A stretch of DNA of 30,522 nt from JBMTVN01 sp046047235 (GCA_046047235.1 JBJOII010000042.1:1-30522), one strand, 5' to 3'. Counted from the stretch's first letter, positions 6,985 to 15,472 are shown. A program made the numbers and translations. The notes: generated from the letters alone by a model not told the origin.

Positions 6985-8505
6985 ATGAGGGTGTCCGACC
7001 CGCCACACCCCACACCCCTGCTCGAAATGCAGGGGATCATGAAACGCTTCGGTGCCACCACCGCACTGGGCGGCGTCAGCCTCCAGGTCAGGGCAGGGGA
7101 GGTGCTCGCCCTCGTCGGCGAAAATGGCGCCGGAAAAAGCACTCTCATGAAGGTGCTGTCCGGTGCCCATGCCCCCGATGAAGGCGCCATGCGCCTCGAA
7201 GGCCAACCCTTCCAACCCCAAAACCCCCTCCAGGCACGCCAACTCGGCGTCGCCATGATCTACCAGGAACTCTCCCTCGCCCCACACCTCACCGTCGAAG
7301 AAAACCTCCTCCTCGGCGTCGAACCCTCACGCTGGGGCTGGATCCACCAAACCGAAGTCCGCTCCCGCACCACCCAAGCCCTCACCCGACTCCAACACGC
7401 CGATATCCAACCCGATCAGCCCGTCTCCAAACTCTCGGTCGCCGCCCAACAACTCGTAGAAATCGGCCGGGCCCTCGCCACCGGATGCCGCATCCTCGTC
7501 CTCGATGAACCCACCAGTAGCCTCACCCGTAGCGACGTCGAAAACCTCTTCAACCTCATCGAAGACCTCAAATCCCAAGGCATCGCCATCATCTATATCT
7601 CCCACTTCCTTGAAGAAGTAACCCGCATCGCCGACCGCATCACGGTCCTCCGCGACGGACAAACGGTCGGAGGCGGCCCCGTCGATGAACTCCCCGTCAA
7701 TCGGATCGTCGAACTCATGGTCGGACGCGAAGTCAAAGACCTCTACCCCAAACACCAACGCACCCCAGGCAAAACCGTCCTCTCAATCGACAACCTCCGC
7801 AGCCATCCCAAACCGCTCGACGCCAGCCTCACACTCAGGGCAGGGGAGGTGGTCGGTATCGCCGGTCTCCTCGGCGCCGGCCGCACCGAATTGCTCCGCT
7901 GTATCTTCGGACTCCAATCAGTCCAGTCCGGCAGCCTCCAGGTCGGTGTCGCCACCGGCCCCACATCCCCCCTCCAACGCTGGATCCAAGGGGTCGGCCT
8001 ACTCAGCGAAGACCGTAAACAGGAAGGCCTCGCCCTAAACCTCTCGCTCGCCGATAACGTCACCCTCGCCAGACTCGGCACCTCCGGCGGCTGGGGCTGG
8101 ATCTCCCCAACCAAACTCGCCAGCTCCACCAGAAAATGGATCGAACGTCTCGGAATCCGCTGCCAGGGCCCCACCCAGAAAACCACCGCCCTCTCCGGCG
8201 GTAACCAGCAAAAAATCGCGCTCGCCCGCCTCCTGGAATGCGAAGCTAAAGTCCTCCTCCTCGATGAACCCACCCGCGGTATCGACGTCGCCGCTAAAGC
8301 CACTATCTACGAACTCATCGACCAGCTCGCCAGCGATCCACAACACCCCCGCGCCGTCCTGGTCGTCAGCAGTTACCTGCCCGAATTACTCGGAATCTGC
8401 GACCGCGTAGCCGTCATGTGCCGCGGCAAACTCGGCCCCGCACGCCCCGTCTCCGAAATCACCGAACATAGCCTCATGCTCGAAGCCGTCGGTAGCGACA
8501 CCTAA
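6985..8505 (+). CDS. Sugar ABC transporter ATP-binding protein (RbsA/MglA/XylG type, two ABC domains)
   Basis: Double ATPase of 506 aa, normal for carbohydrate importers of the CUT2 class. The first domain has Walker A GENGAGKST, signature LSVAAQQL and Walker B ILVLDEPTSSL. The second has the degenerate Walker A GLLGAGRTE expected for CUT2 proteins, signature LSGGNQQK and Walker B VLLLDEPTRGIDV. Only the first domain is therefore likely to have full Walker A chemistry. It follows the binding protein by 36 bases and precedes the permease by 11. The stretch coding RAGEV occurs in both halves as an identical 17-base DNA repeat that contains the GGGCAGGGGA motif found elsewhere in the window. No Shine-Dalgarno is visible before the ATG. 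Confidence 0.95.
   Translation: MRVSDPPHPTPLLEMQGIMKRFGATTALGGVSLQVRAGEVLALVGENGAGKSTLMKVLSGAHAPDEGAMRLEGQPFQPQNPLQARQLGVAMIYQELSLAPHLTVEENLLLGVEPSRWGWIHQTEVRSRTTQALTRLQHADIQPDQPVSKLSVAAQQLVEIGRALATGCRILVLDEPTSSLTRSDVENLFNLIEDLKSQGIAIIYISHFLEEVTRIADRITVLRDGQTVGGGPVDELPVNRIVELMVGREVKDLYPKHQRTPGKTVLSIDNLRSHPKPLDASLTLRAGEVVGIAGLLGAGRTELLRCIFGLQSVQSGSLQVGVATGPTSPLQRWIQGVGLLSEDRKQEGLALNLSLADNVTLARLGTSGGWGWISPTKLASSTRKWIERLGIRCQGPTQKTTALSGGNQQKIALARLLECEAKVLLLDEPTRGIDVAAKATIYELIDQLASDPQHPRAVLVVSSYLPELLGICDRVAVMCRGKLGPARPVSEITEHSLMLEAVGSDT
7088..7851 (+). repeat. 17-bp in-frame direct repeat within the two ABC halves
   Basis: TCAGGGCAGGGGAGGTG occurs at 7088-7104 and 7835-7851, exactly 747 bases (249 codons) apart. 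Both copies code the strand just before Walker A (RAGEV). Homologous protein positions explain the placement. Identical codon choice, with rare AGG and GGG codons in a gene dominated by C-ending codons, is not explained by homology alone. Confidence 0.8.
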
Positions 8506-8516
8506 TACACCCCCCT

Positions 8517-9638
8517 ATGCCTCAACCCGCCCAGCTCCTCGCCAAAGCCTGGAAAACCGATAGCGCCAAACTCCTCCTCGCGCTCATCGGCGTCTTCGCC
8601 TTCTTCGTCGCCGCCGTTGCCCTCGACGGCGCCCTCCGCGCCCGCAACGCCAACACCGAACTCGCCCCCAAACTCGCCAAAGCCGGCATCCCGGAAACCC
8701 AATGGGCCACCCAACCCGGCTGGGTCAACCCCCAAGCCGCCGCCACCTCCGCCGCCCAACGCTTCCTCGGCCTCCGTAACCTCGAAACGCTCGCCCGCCA
8801 AACCACTATCGTCGGCTTCGGCGCCCTCGGCATGACTCTCATCATCATCTCCGGCGGCATCGACCTCTCAGTCGGTTCGCTCGTCGCCCTCGGTACCGTC
8901 CTCATCGCCTGGTTCCTCAACCTCGCCCAAGGCCTGTGGATGCCACCCGCCGCAGCAATGGTAGCCATACTGCTCTGCGGTGCCTTCGGCTACCTCAACG
9001 GCTTCCTCATCACCCGCCTCCGCGTCGTCCCCTTCATCGTCACCCTCGGCATGATGCTCCTCGCCCGCGGCGTCGCTAAAGGCATCTCCCATGAACAACG
9101 TGTCGACGCCCCGGAAACCTGGCTCAACGGTCTCCTCGCCTCACTCAGCCCAGGCCAGCGATGGATGCTCGTCCCCGTCGGCGTCTGGCTCCTCATCCTC
9201 GCCGCCATCACGATCGGCGTCACCCTCCGCTATACCCGCTTCGGACGCTACGTCTTCGCCGTCGGCTCGAATGAACTCACCGCCCGCCTCTGCGGCGTCC
9301 CCGTAGAAAGGGTCAAGGTCGCCATCTACTCGCTCGGCGGCATCTTCGCAGGCCTCGCCGGAACCATGCAGTTCTCCCGCCTCACGGTCGGTGACCCCAC
9401 CGTAGCCGTCGGCCTCGAACTCGATGTCATCGCCGCAGTCGTCATCGGCGGCGGCAGCCTCTCCGGCGGAGAAGGCTCCGTGCTCGGTAGCCTCGTCGGC
9501 GCCCTCATCATGTCCATCATTCGCGCCGGTTGCTCCCAAATGGGCCTCCCCAATTGGGTCCAGGAAATCATCACCGGCATCATCATCATCGCCGCCGTCG
9601 CCCTCGACCGGCTCCGCCACCGCAAAGCCCAAAGCTGA
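8517..9638 (+). CDS. Sugar ABC transporter permease (RbsC/XylH type)
   Basis: Inner-membrane channel subunit (373 aa) of the BPD_transp_2 family, with many hydrophobic segments. Typical motifs are SGGIDLSVGSLVALG, FIVTLGMMLLARG, the RYTRFGRYVFAVGSNELTAR loop that meets the ATPase, and GGGSLSGGEGSVLGSLVGA. Between the first and second membrane segments sits a ~50-residue polar insertion (residues about 40-90, ending GFGALGM), probably periplasmic, as in some XylH-like permeases. Together with the two genes before it this makes a complete importer. Its TGA shares its last base with the thiL ATG, so the two unrelated functions are translationally adjacent. Confidence 0.94.
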   Translation: MPQPAQLLAKAWKTDSAKLLLALIGVFAFFVAAVALDGALRARNANTELAPKLAKAGIPETQWATQPGWVNPQAAATSAAQRFLGLRNLETLARQTTIVGFGALGMTLIIISGGIDLSVGSLVALGTVLIAWFLNLAQGLWMPPAAAMVAILLCGAFGYLNGFLITRLRVVPFIVTLGMMLLARGVAKGISHEQRVDAPETWLNGLLASLSPGQRWMLVPVGVWLLILAAITIGVTLRYTRFGRYVFAVGSNELTARLCGVPVERVKVAIYSLGGIFAGLAGTMQFSRLTVGDPTVAVGLELDVIAAVVIGGGSLSGGEGSVLGSLVGALIMSIIRAGCSQMGLPNWVQEIITGIIIIAAVALDRLRHRKAQS

Positions 9639-10573
9639 TGAATGAGTTCGAGCTCCTCGCCAGGCTCCTCCAAAACCTGCCCGGCGACCCCTCCACCCTC
9701 GTCGGCCCAGGCGACGACTGCGCTGTCCTCAACCTCGGAGTAACGGATAAGTCCTTCCTCCTCAAAACAGACGCCGTCGTCGAAGGCATCCACTTCACCC
9801 CCGACACGGAACCCCAGCTCGTCGGCCGCAAAGCCCTGGCTCGCTGCCTCAGCGATATCGCCGCCATGGCCGGCACTCCCACCCACGCCCTTATCACTCT
9901 CGGCCTCCCCCAAAAACCCAACCTCGCCTACACGGAAGCCCTCTACTCCGGCATCAAGGAACTCGCCGCCACCTACCATGTCACCATCGCCGGAGGCGAA
10001 ACCACCACCAGCCCCCAGCACTCCTTCGTCTCGGTCTCCCTCCTCGGCTGGTGCCCCAAAGACCAATGCATCCTCCGCAGCGGCGCTCAACCCGGCGATG
10101 CCATCTTCGTCACCGGCACACTCGGCGGCTCACTCCAGTCCCTCCACCACCTCCACTTTACACCCCGCCTGACCGAAGCCCGCTGGCTCGCCCAACACTT
10201 CCCAGTCACCGCCATGATCGATATCAGCGACGGTCTCGCAGGCGATGCCCCCCACCTCCTCAACGCCAGCCACTGCGGCGCCGAACTGCTCGCCAAAGCC
10301 ATCCCCATCAGCCGCGCCGCCAAACTGCTCCACCCCGGCAAACCCGAAGCAGCCCTCCGCGCCGCACTCACCGATGGCGAAGACTTCGAACTCCTCTTCA
10401 CGCTCCCCCCCAGCCACGCCGTCCCCCTCGCCGATGCCTGGCGCAAACAGTTCCCCGAAATCCGGTTGAGTTGCATCGGACGAGTCCTGCAGGATACACA
10501 ACTGCGAATGCGAACCCGCCACGGCCTCATCCCCCTCAAGTTGCATGGTTACCAGCATTTCACGAAGCCCTGA
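9638..10573 (+). CDS. thiL: Thiamine-monophosphate kinase
   Basis: ThiL phosphorylates thiamine monophosphate to thiamine diphosphate with ATP, the last step of cofactor synthesis. The protein is 311 aa, normal size, of the PurM/ThiL fold. Motifs visible are LVGPGDDCAVL (metal and nucleotide site), LLKTDAVVEGIHF, the GRKALARCLSDIAAMAG segment, IAGGETTTSP, GDAIFVTGTLGGS, MIDISDGLAGD and TDGEDFELLF. The ATG at 9638 overlaps the permease stop as TGATG. The gene end overlaps tsaE by 29 bases, suggesting coupled translation. No riboswitch is seen before it. Confidence 0.95.
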   Translation: MNEFELLARLLQNLPGDPSTLVGPGDDCAVLNLGVTDKSFLLKTDAVVEGIHFTPDTEPQLVGRKALARCLSDIAAMAGTPTHALITLGLPQKPNLAYTEALYSGIKELAATYHVTIAGGETTTSPQHSFVSVSLLGWCPKDQCILRSGAQPGDAIFVTGTLGGSLQSLHHLHFTPRLTEARWLAQHFPVTAMIDISDGLAGDAPHLLNASHCGAELLAKAIPISRAAKLLHPGKPEAALRAALTDGEDFELLFTLPPSHAVPLADAWRKQFPEIRLSCIGRVLQDTQLRMRTRHGLIPLKLHGYQHFTKP

Positions 10574-10994
10574 AGAGACTCTCACACTCGGTGAACAGTG
10601 GGGCAGGGAAGCCCAGCCCGGCTGGGTGTTCGCTCTCTCCGGCGACCTCGGCGCCGGCAAAACCCACCTCGTCCGCGGAATCGCCCGCGGTCTCGGCAGC
10701 CCCGCCCGCGTCCATTCACCCACGTTCGCCATCCTCACCACCTACGAGGGCGGCCGCTGCCCCCTCCATCACCTCGACCTCTACCGCCTCTCCGATCCCA
10801 ATCAGGTTTTCCATGCCGGACTCGAAGATTACCTCTACCCACGCAACGCTGTCGCCGTCGTCGAATGGGCCGAAAACTGGCTCGGCCCCAAAGATAGCCC
10901 AAACCGAAACGGAATCCTCCACCTCCGCTCCGTCCACTTCGAAATCCCCAACCCCACCACCCGCGAGATCTCCTATGAGGATTCTGGCACTTGA
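10545..10994 (+). CDS. tsaE: tRNA t6A modification ATPase TsaE
   Basis: P-loop ATPase of 149 aa needed with TsaB, TsaD and TsaC for the N6-threonylcarbamoyl modification of adenosine 37 in tRNAs reading ANN codons. The Walker A motif GDLGAGKTH is at residues 33-41. SPTFAILTTYEGG, HHLDLYRL and VAVVEWAENW follow in the usual order. The start overlaps thiL and the end overlaps tsaB by 20 bases; tsaE next to tsaB is a common bacterial arrangement. Confidence 0.95.
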   Translation: MVTSISRSPEETLTLGEQWGREAQPGWVFALSGDLGAGKTHLVRGIARGLGSPARVHSPTFAILTTYEGGRCPLHHLDLYRLSDPNQVFHAGLEDYLYPRNAVAVVEWAENWLGPKDSPNRNGILHLRSVHFEIPNPTTREISYEDSGT

Positions 10995-11649
10995 ATTCTC
11001 CACACCACACCGCTCCGTCGCCCTCGTGGAAGACGGCCGCGTCATGTGCAGGGAAGAAGAACACCCCAATTCCCCCGGCCCCAATAACCTGATCCTCCAG
11101 CTCCTCAATCAGGCCAAGGCCCAACCCGCCGATATCCAAGCCATCGCCGTCGGAATCGGCCCCGGCTCCTACACAGGAATCCGCGTCGCCATCGCCATCG
11201 CCCAAGGCTGGGAACTCGCCCATAACACGAAACTCCTGCCCGTCCGCAGTGTCGATTGCCTCGCCTGGAGTAGCTGGCTCGAAGGCCCCCACGGCACAAT
11301 CGCCACGCTCGTCGATGCCCAACGCGGCGAATTCTACGCCGCAAAATTCCATATCAACCACGATGGCGTCCACCCCGCAGATCCCCTCGCCATCTACCCC
11401 CCAAAAACCATCGCAGAATGGGTAGAGCAGGGGACCACCCTCATCGGCTCCGACCTCCCCAACCCGCCTTGGCCCGTCCACCCCAAACGAGCCGACGCCG
11501 GTATGCTCGGTGTACTCGCCAGCGACCAGACCCACTTCCTACCCGGCTGCCAACTCCAACCCGTCTACCTCAGGGAAACCCAGTTCGTCAAAGCCCCACC
11601 CCCACGCACCATCCCCGCAGCAGGCAAGTCCCAAGCCCCCTCGCCCTGA
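10975..11649 (+). CDS. tsaB: tRNA t6A modification protein TsaB
   Basis: TsaB (YeaZ) is the inactive ASKHA-fold paralogue that scaffolds TsaD in the t6A complex. The protein is 224 aa and begins MRILALEFSTPHRSVAL. It carries the diagnostic IAVGIGPGSYTGIRVAIAIAQG segment and, later, VDAQRGEFYAAKF. The C-terminal part is shorter and proline-rich (KAPPPRTIPAAGKSQAPSP). The ATG at 10975 lies inside tsaE; the frame is open far upstream but that extension is arginine/proline-rich shadow of thiL and tsaE. The two bases before alr make co-transcription nearly certain. TsaD is not in this window. Confidence 0.93.
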   Translation: MRILALEFSTPHRSVALVEDGRVMCREEEHPNSPGPNNLILQLLNQAKAQPADIQAIAVGIGPGSYTGIRVAIAIAQGWELAHNTKLLPVRSVDCLAWSSWLEGPHGTIATLVDAQRGEFYAAKFHINHDGVHPADPLAIYPPKTIAEWVEQGTTLIGSDLPNPPWPVHPKRADAGMLGVLASDQTHFLPGCQLQPVYLRETQFVKAPPPRTIPAAGKSQAPSP

Positions 11650-11651
11650 CA

Positions 11652-12806
11652 ATGACCCCCGCGCCCACCCCAACGCCCCGCTGCTGGGCCGAAATCGACC
11701 TCGACGCCCTCCGCCATAACCTCACCTCCATCCGACAACACATCGGACCCAATGTCCGTATCCTCACCGTGGTCAAAGCCGATGCCTACGGCCATGGCCT
11801 CAAAGCCATCGCCGGCCACCTCATGCGCTGCGGCACGGATGTCTTCGGCGTCGCCAACCTCACGGAAGCTCAAACCATCCGCTCCGTCGGTCGTGGCTGG
11901 CCCACTCTCCTCCTCAGCGCCTGCCTCCCCGATGAAGTCCACCCCGCCGTGCGGGACGGCATCATGCTCACGGTATCCAGTCAGGAAGAACTCAAGTGGA
12001 TCTCCCAACAAGCCCGCAAACTGAACACAACCGCCCAAATCCACCTGAAAGTCGATACCGGCATGGGCCGCCTCGGTGCCGCCCCCGAAGAACTGCCGGA
12101 CCTCGTCCACAAACTCCATCAACTGCCCAACCTCAAATGGGCCGGTATCTTCACCCACTTCTCCTCCGCAGAAGAAGACACACCCTTCACCCAAAAACAG
12201 CTGCGCAGCTTCGAAAACGTAATCCAACACCTCTCCACCTCCACAACCCAATTGCCCGCCATCCACGCCTGCAACAGCGCCGCACTCCTCCACGAATCCG
12301 CCGCCCGGTTCAACCTCGTCCGCCCCGGCCTCCTCGTCTACGGCATCACCCCCCAAGGCAAACGCCCCATCCCATCCACGCTTACTCTCTCCCTCCAACC
12401 CGTGCTCTCCTTCAAAACCCGCGTCACCCGCGTCCGCCTCGCCCCCCCAAATACCCCCGTCAGCTACGGCCAACAGTTCGTCACCTCTCGCCCAACACGG
12501 CTCGCCACGCTCGCCATCGGCTACGCCGACGGCCTCCCCCGATCCGCCAGCCCCAATGCCCACATCCTCCTCCACGGCAAACAGTGCCCAATACTCGGCC
12601 GCATCACCATGGACCAAACAGTCGTCGACGTCACAAACCTGCCCCAAACGCAGCCCGGCGACACCGCGGTCGTCATCGGCTCACAGGAAGAGGAAAGCAT
12701 CTCCGCCACTACGCTCGCCACTTGGTGCAATACCATCCCTTGGGAAATCCTCACCAATATCTCCTACCGCGTCCCACGCATCTACCGCGGTGCCCGTGCC
12801 AGCTGA
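11652..12806 (+). CDS. alr: Alanine racemase
   Basis: PLP enzyme (384 aa) that interconverts L- and D-alanine for peptidoglycan. The cofactor lysine is in TVVKADAYGHG (Lys42) and the second catalytic base is the tyrosine in VSYGQQF (about residue 272). Further family motifs are EIDLDALRHNL, KVDTGMGRLG, HACNSAALL, RPGLLVYGI, LAIGYADGLPR and GRITMDQTVVDVT. It starts two bases after tsaB and closes the seven-gene run. The preceding bases (gccctgaca) hold no Shine-Dalgarno, so re-initiation after tsaB is likely. It converges on the YqaA-like gene with 15 bases between stops. Confidence 0.96.
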   Translation: MTPAPTPTPRCWAEIDLDALRHNLTSIRQHIGPNVRILTVVKADAYGHGLKAIAGHLMRCGTDVFGVANLTEAQTIRSVGRGWPTLLLSACLPDEVHPAVRDGIMLTVSSQEELKWISQQARKLNTTAQIHLKVDTGMGRLGAAPEELPDLVHKLHQLPNLKWAGIFTHFSSAEEDTPFTQKQLRSFENVIQHLSTSTTQLPAIHACNSAALLHESAARFNLVRPGLLVYGITPQGKRPIPSTLTLSLQPVLSFKTRVTRVRLAPPNTPVSYGQQFVTSRPTRLATLAIGYADGLPRSASPNAHILLHGKQCPILGRITMDQTVVDVTNLPQTQPGDTAVVIGSQEEESISATTLATWCNTIPWEILTNISYRVPRIYRGARAS

Positions 12807-12821
12807 ATAGGGCAGGGGACC

Positions 12822-13439
12822 TCAGCGCAAATACTTCAAGGCCACAAATCCCCCTATCAGCAAGGCCATACCTCCAATCGCCAGCCAGTCGAAATACTTC
12901 TCAATAAAGGTCTTCACTTGCGGCCCCACGACGTAAATCAACCCGCCCACCACAAAAAAACGCAGCGACCGTCCAATCACTGAAGCCGCCAAAAATGCCC
13001 CGAAACTAAACTGAAACATCCCGCTCGCTATGGTGAATACTTTATACGGAATAGGCGTTAGCGCCGCCGCCAGATTCCCCCAAAAACCATACTCGTCATA
13101 CCACCCCTTGATCTTCGCCATCACCGCCTCCCCGTGATACGCCCTCACAATCGGCTCACCAATCAAATCATAACCCCAATACCCAATCCCATACCCAATC
13201 ACCCCTCCCAAAACGGAACCCACCGACGCAATGAACGCAAACTTGAACGACTTCCTCGACGCCCCCACACACAACGCAATCAGTAACACATCCGGCGGCA
13301 CCGGAAAAAAGGACGACTCCGCCACCGCAATAGCAAACAACGCCCACGCCCCCGCAGGATGATCCGCCCAGCCAATCGTCCAGTCATACAACCGCCTCAC
13401 CAAATGCGGACGCTTCGCTTTCCCTTCTCCACTCGCCAT
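12822..13439 (-). CDS. YqaA/VTT-domain (DedA-like) membrane protein
   Basis: Integral membrane protein of about 205 aa from the ATG at 13439; a TTG at 13490 would add 17 residues without support. The VTT/SNARE-associated core is visible as AVAESSFFPVPPDVLLIALCVG, SVGSVLGGVIGYGIGYWG, NLAAALTPIPYKVFTIASGMF and FLAASVIGRSLRFFVVGGLI. The first and third segments contain the re-entrant-loop Glu/Pro and the conserved Arg of the superfamily. Relatives in the DedA group are implicated in lipid-carrier recycling and membrane homeostasis; the YqaA branch has no settled function. It stands alone between alr (convergent) and the dehydrogenase gene (divergent). Confidence 0.85.
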   Translation of the reverse strand: MASGEGKAKRPHLVRRLYDWTIGWADHPAGAWALFAIAVAESSFFPVPPDVLLIALCVGASRKSFKFAFIASVGSVLGGVIGYGIGYWGYDLIGEPIVRAYHGEAVMAKIKGWYDEYGFWGNLAAALTPIPYKVFTIASGMFQFSFGAFLAASVIGRSLRFFVVGGLIYVVGPQVKTFIEKYFDWLAIGGMALLIGGFVALKYLR

Positions 13440-13580
13440 CGCTTCAGTCACAGTGCGCCACGTCCTAGTGAAGGAATCCTCCACAGTCAAGGCACGATAG
13501 TCACCCCCCCCAACTCACCCTCTCCTCTCTCCCGATTTAGATTTGCCCACCCACGCCCATCCCCTGCAACCTCACCCAGC

Positions 13581-14639
13581 ATGCAACCCGCCACCAACCA
13601 GCGCGCCGCCGTCCTCCACGGCCAGGAAGATGTCCGCATAGAATCCATCCCCCTCCAACCCCTCCAACCCGGCGAAGTCCGACTCGCCATCCAAGCCGCC
13701 CTAACCTGTGGCACCGACTTGAAAGTCTTCCGACGCGGCTACCACGCCCGCATGATCGTCCCACCCGCCGTCTTCGGCCATGAAATGGCCGGAACACTCC
13801 TTGAAACCACCCCAAATACTCCCGAATGGTTACCCGGTGACCGCGTCGTCGTCGCTAACTCAGCCCCCTGTGACCACTGCTTCTTCTGCCGCGAAAACCA
13901 ACAAAACCTCTGCGAAAACCTCCTCTTCCTCAATGGCGCCTACGCCCAGTCCATCGTCATCCCCGAACGACTGGTCCAAAAAAACCTCCTCAAACTCCAA
14001 CCCCATACCTCCTTCACCGAAGCCGCCCTCACCGAACCCCTGGCCTGCGTGGTCCAAGGCCTCCAGGATTGCAACCTCCGCGACGGCCAGTCAGTCCTGG
14101 TCCTCGGGACCGGCCCCATCGGACTCATGTTCGTTCGCCTCGCCAGTCACGCCGGCGCCCAAGTCTGGGCCGCCGGCCGCGGAAAGGAACGCCTCGAGGC
14201 CGCCCAACGCCTCGGCGCCTCCAAAATCATCGAAATCCCCCCCGGCACAAATACCTCCGATATCATCCAACAAACCGGACTGCCCCCAGCCGATGTCGTC
14301 ATCGAAGCGGTCGGCCGCCCCGATGTCTGGGAAGCCGCAACCCAACTCGTCCGTAAAGGCGGGAAAATCAACTTCTTCGGCGGCTGCCCCGCACAAACCT
14401 CAGTCCAACTCGATACCAGCCTCATTCACTACTCCAACCTCACCCTCCTCGCCAGCTTCCACCATACCCCCAAAACCATCCGCCAAGCCCTCCAATACAT
14501 CGAATCCGGCGTCATCCAAGCCCGCGACTTCGTTAATGGCTCCTGCAACCTCGAAGATCTGCCCGCCCTCCTCGCCTCCATGGCCCGCGGAAACCGCGCC
14601 ATTAAAACTTTGATCCAAACTCAGTCATTTTCCACGTGA
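13581..14639 (+). CDS. Zinc-dependent medium-chain alcohol dehydrogenase
   Basis: MDR-family oxidoreductase of 352 aa, similar to sorbitol, threonine and galactitol dehydrogenases. The catalytic zinc site is suggested by LTCGTDLKVF and FGHEMAG. The structural zinc site is complete: CDHCFFCRENQQNLC. The Rossmann fold is LVLGTGPIGLMFVRLA, and the later VIEAVGRPDVWEAA and GGKINFFGGC belong to the same family. It likely oxidises a polyol, sugar acid or alcohol with NAD(P). The substrate is not readable. The ATG at 13581 is preceded by C-rich sequence without Shine-Dalgarno; the frame is open to 13359, but that stretch is proline/serine-rich and lies over the divergent gene's upstream region. Confidence 0.9.
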   Translation: MQPATNQRAAVLHGQEDVRIESIPLQPLQPGEVRLAIQAALTCGTDLKVFRRGYHARMIVPPAVFGHEMAGTLLETTPNTPEWLPGDRVVVANSAPCDHCFFCRENQQNLCENLLFLNGAYAQSIVIPERLVQKNLLKLQPHTSFTEAALTEPLACVVQGLQDCNLRDGQSVLVLGTGPIGLMFVRLASHAGAQVWAAGRGKERLEAAQRLGASKIIEIPPGTNTSDIIQQTGLPPADVVIEAVGRPDVWEAATQLVRKGGKINFFGGCPAQTSVQLDTSLIHYSNLTLLASFHHTPKTIRQALQYIESGVIQARDFVNGSCNLEDLPALLASMARGNRAIKTLIQTQSFST

Positions 14640-14663
14640 CATGCCCCGTACCACACCTATATT
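14636..14663 (+). promoter_or_regulatory. Sigma-70-type promoter of tRNA-Glu
   Basis: GTGACA (14636-14641, five of six to the -35 consensus) and TATATT (14658-14663) are 16 bases apart. Transcription would begin near 14670, about a dozen bases before the mature tRNA. The -35 box overlaps the dehydrogenase stop codon. Confidence 0.55.
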
Positions 14664-14681
14664 TTCCCCCTTCGCGCTAGC

Positions 14682-14756
14682 GACCCTATCGTCTAGCGGT
14701 TAGGACACCGCCCTTTCACGGCGGCGGCCGGGGTTCGAATCCCCGTAGGGTCGCCA
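14682..14756 (+). tRNA. tRNA-Glu (anticodon UUC)
   Basis: The cloverleaf can be folded by hand. The acceptor stem is GACCCTA with TAGGGTC. The D-arm region is GTCTAGCGGTTAGGAC, as in other glutamate tRNAs. The anticodon stem is CCGCC/GGCGG around the loop CTTTCAC, with anticodon TTC at 14715-14717. The T-stem CGGGG/CCCCG encloses TTCGAAT. The discriminator is G at 14753 and the CCA end is encoded (14754-14756). It reads GAA and GAG codons. It stands alone. Confidence 0.97.
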
Positions 14757-14835
14757 TTCCTCCCCCCAAGCCGCCTCAACCCCCAAACGTCTCCACTAAA
14801 AAGTGTAACGTGCCCGTATCCTCCTCCGTCTACCA

Positions 14836-14881
14836 CCCCGAACACCGGGGCGAAAACCACAACGCAAGTTGGATTCGCCCC
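14836..14881 (+). promoter_or_regulatory. Two mutually exclusive hairpins in the leader of a secreted-protein gene
   Basis: Hairpin A pairs CCCCG (14836-14840) with CGGGG (14846-14850). Hairpin B pairs GGGGCGAA (14847-14854) with TTCGCCCC (14874-14881) and has an inner stem CAAC/GTTG closed by a GCAA (GNRA-type) tetraloop. Both need the GGGG at 14847-14850, so only one can form at a time. They end 32 bases before the next ATG. Such an arrangement suits a leader switch, but a protein-binding dyad in DNA is equally possible. No known riboswitch class was recognised. Confidence 0.45.
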
Positions 14882-14913
14882 GACACAATCAAAACCAACA
14901 AATCTCTCACCCT

Positions 14914-15453
14914 ATGAAACTCAAACACCTGCTCGGCCTCGCCACTGTCGTCGCCACCGTCACGCTCACCAGCCCCGCCACCCTCGCTCAAGGCCGCCCC
15001 GGTGGCCCCGGCGGCAACTTCGACCCCGCCCAAATGCGTGAACGCATGACCCAGATGATGAAAGAACGCCTCAGCGTCTCCGATGAGGAATGGAAAATCA
15101 TCCAACCCCGCCTCGAAAAGGTCCAGGAAGCCCAACGGAACAATATGGGCGGCCGCTTCGGCGGCATGGGTATGTGGGGAGGACGAGGCGGCCGCGGCGG
15201 CGACCAACAGGCCGATCGCCCCCAACGCGGCGGACAACGCGCCGACCGCCCCGGCGATGACGCCATGCAGGCCCTCCGCGATGCCCTCGAAAACGAGAAA
15301 ACCCCCGCCAGCGAACTGAAAGCCAAAATGCAGGCCGTCCGCGAAGCCCGTAAAAAGGCCGATGCCGAACTCAAAACCGCCCGCGAAGAACTGCGCCAGG
15401 TGCTGACCACCCGCCAGGAAGCCGCCTGCGTCATGATGGGACTCCTCGACTAA
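14914..15453 (+). CDS. Small secreted glycine-rich coiled-coil protein, function unknown
   Basis: Exported protein of 179 aa. Residues 1-26 are a signal peptide ending ATLAQ. A Gly/Pro/Arg-rich stretch, a methionine-rich helix (MRERMTQMMKERLSVSDEEW) and a second low-complexity block (NNMGGRFGGMGMWGGRGGRGG and onwards) follow. The last ~75 residues are strongly helical and charged (LKAKMQAVREARKKADAELK). The helix content and LSVSDEEW-type turn recall periplasmic Spy/CpxP/ZraP-like chaperones, but no LTxxQ motif is present, so the likeness is only general. It stands alone between tRNA-Glu and the T2SS operon, behind a structured leader. Confidence 0.72.
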   Translation: MKLKHLLGLATVVATVTLTSPATLAQGRPGGPGGNFDPAQMRERMTQMMKERLSVSDEEWKIIQPRLEKVQEAQRNNMGGRFGGMGMWGGRGGRGGDQQADRPQRGGQRADRPGDDAMQALRDALENEKTPASELKAKMQAVREARKKADAELKTAREELRQVLTTRQEAACVMMGLLD

Positions 15454-15472
15454 TTACAACCCACCGTAGAGC

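Noticed and set aside
6391..7287. Minus-strand frame of ~300 codons across the binding-protein and ATPase genes
   Set aside because: Acidic/glycine-rich with no motif, opposite two well-supported genes.
10051..10974. Upstream extension of tsaB
   Set aside because: Arg/Pro-rich and overlaps thiL and tsaE; TsaB proteins begin at the MRILALEFS segment.
11996..12907. Arginine/proline-rich open frame overlapping alr
   Set aside because: Composition is what a +1/+2 shadow of C-rich codons gives; alr has full catalytic motifs in its own frame.
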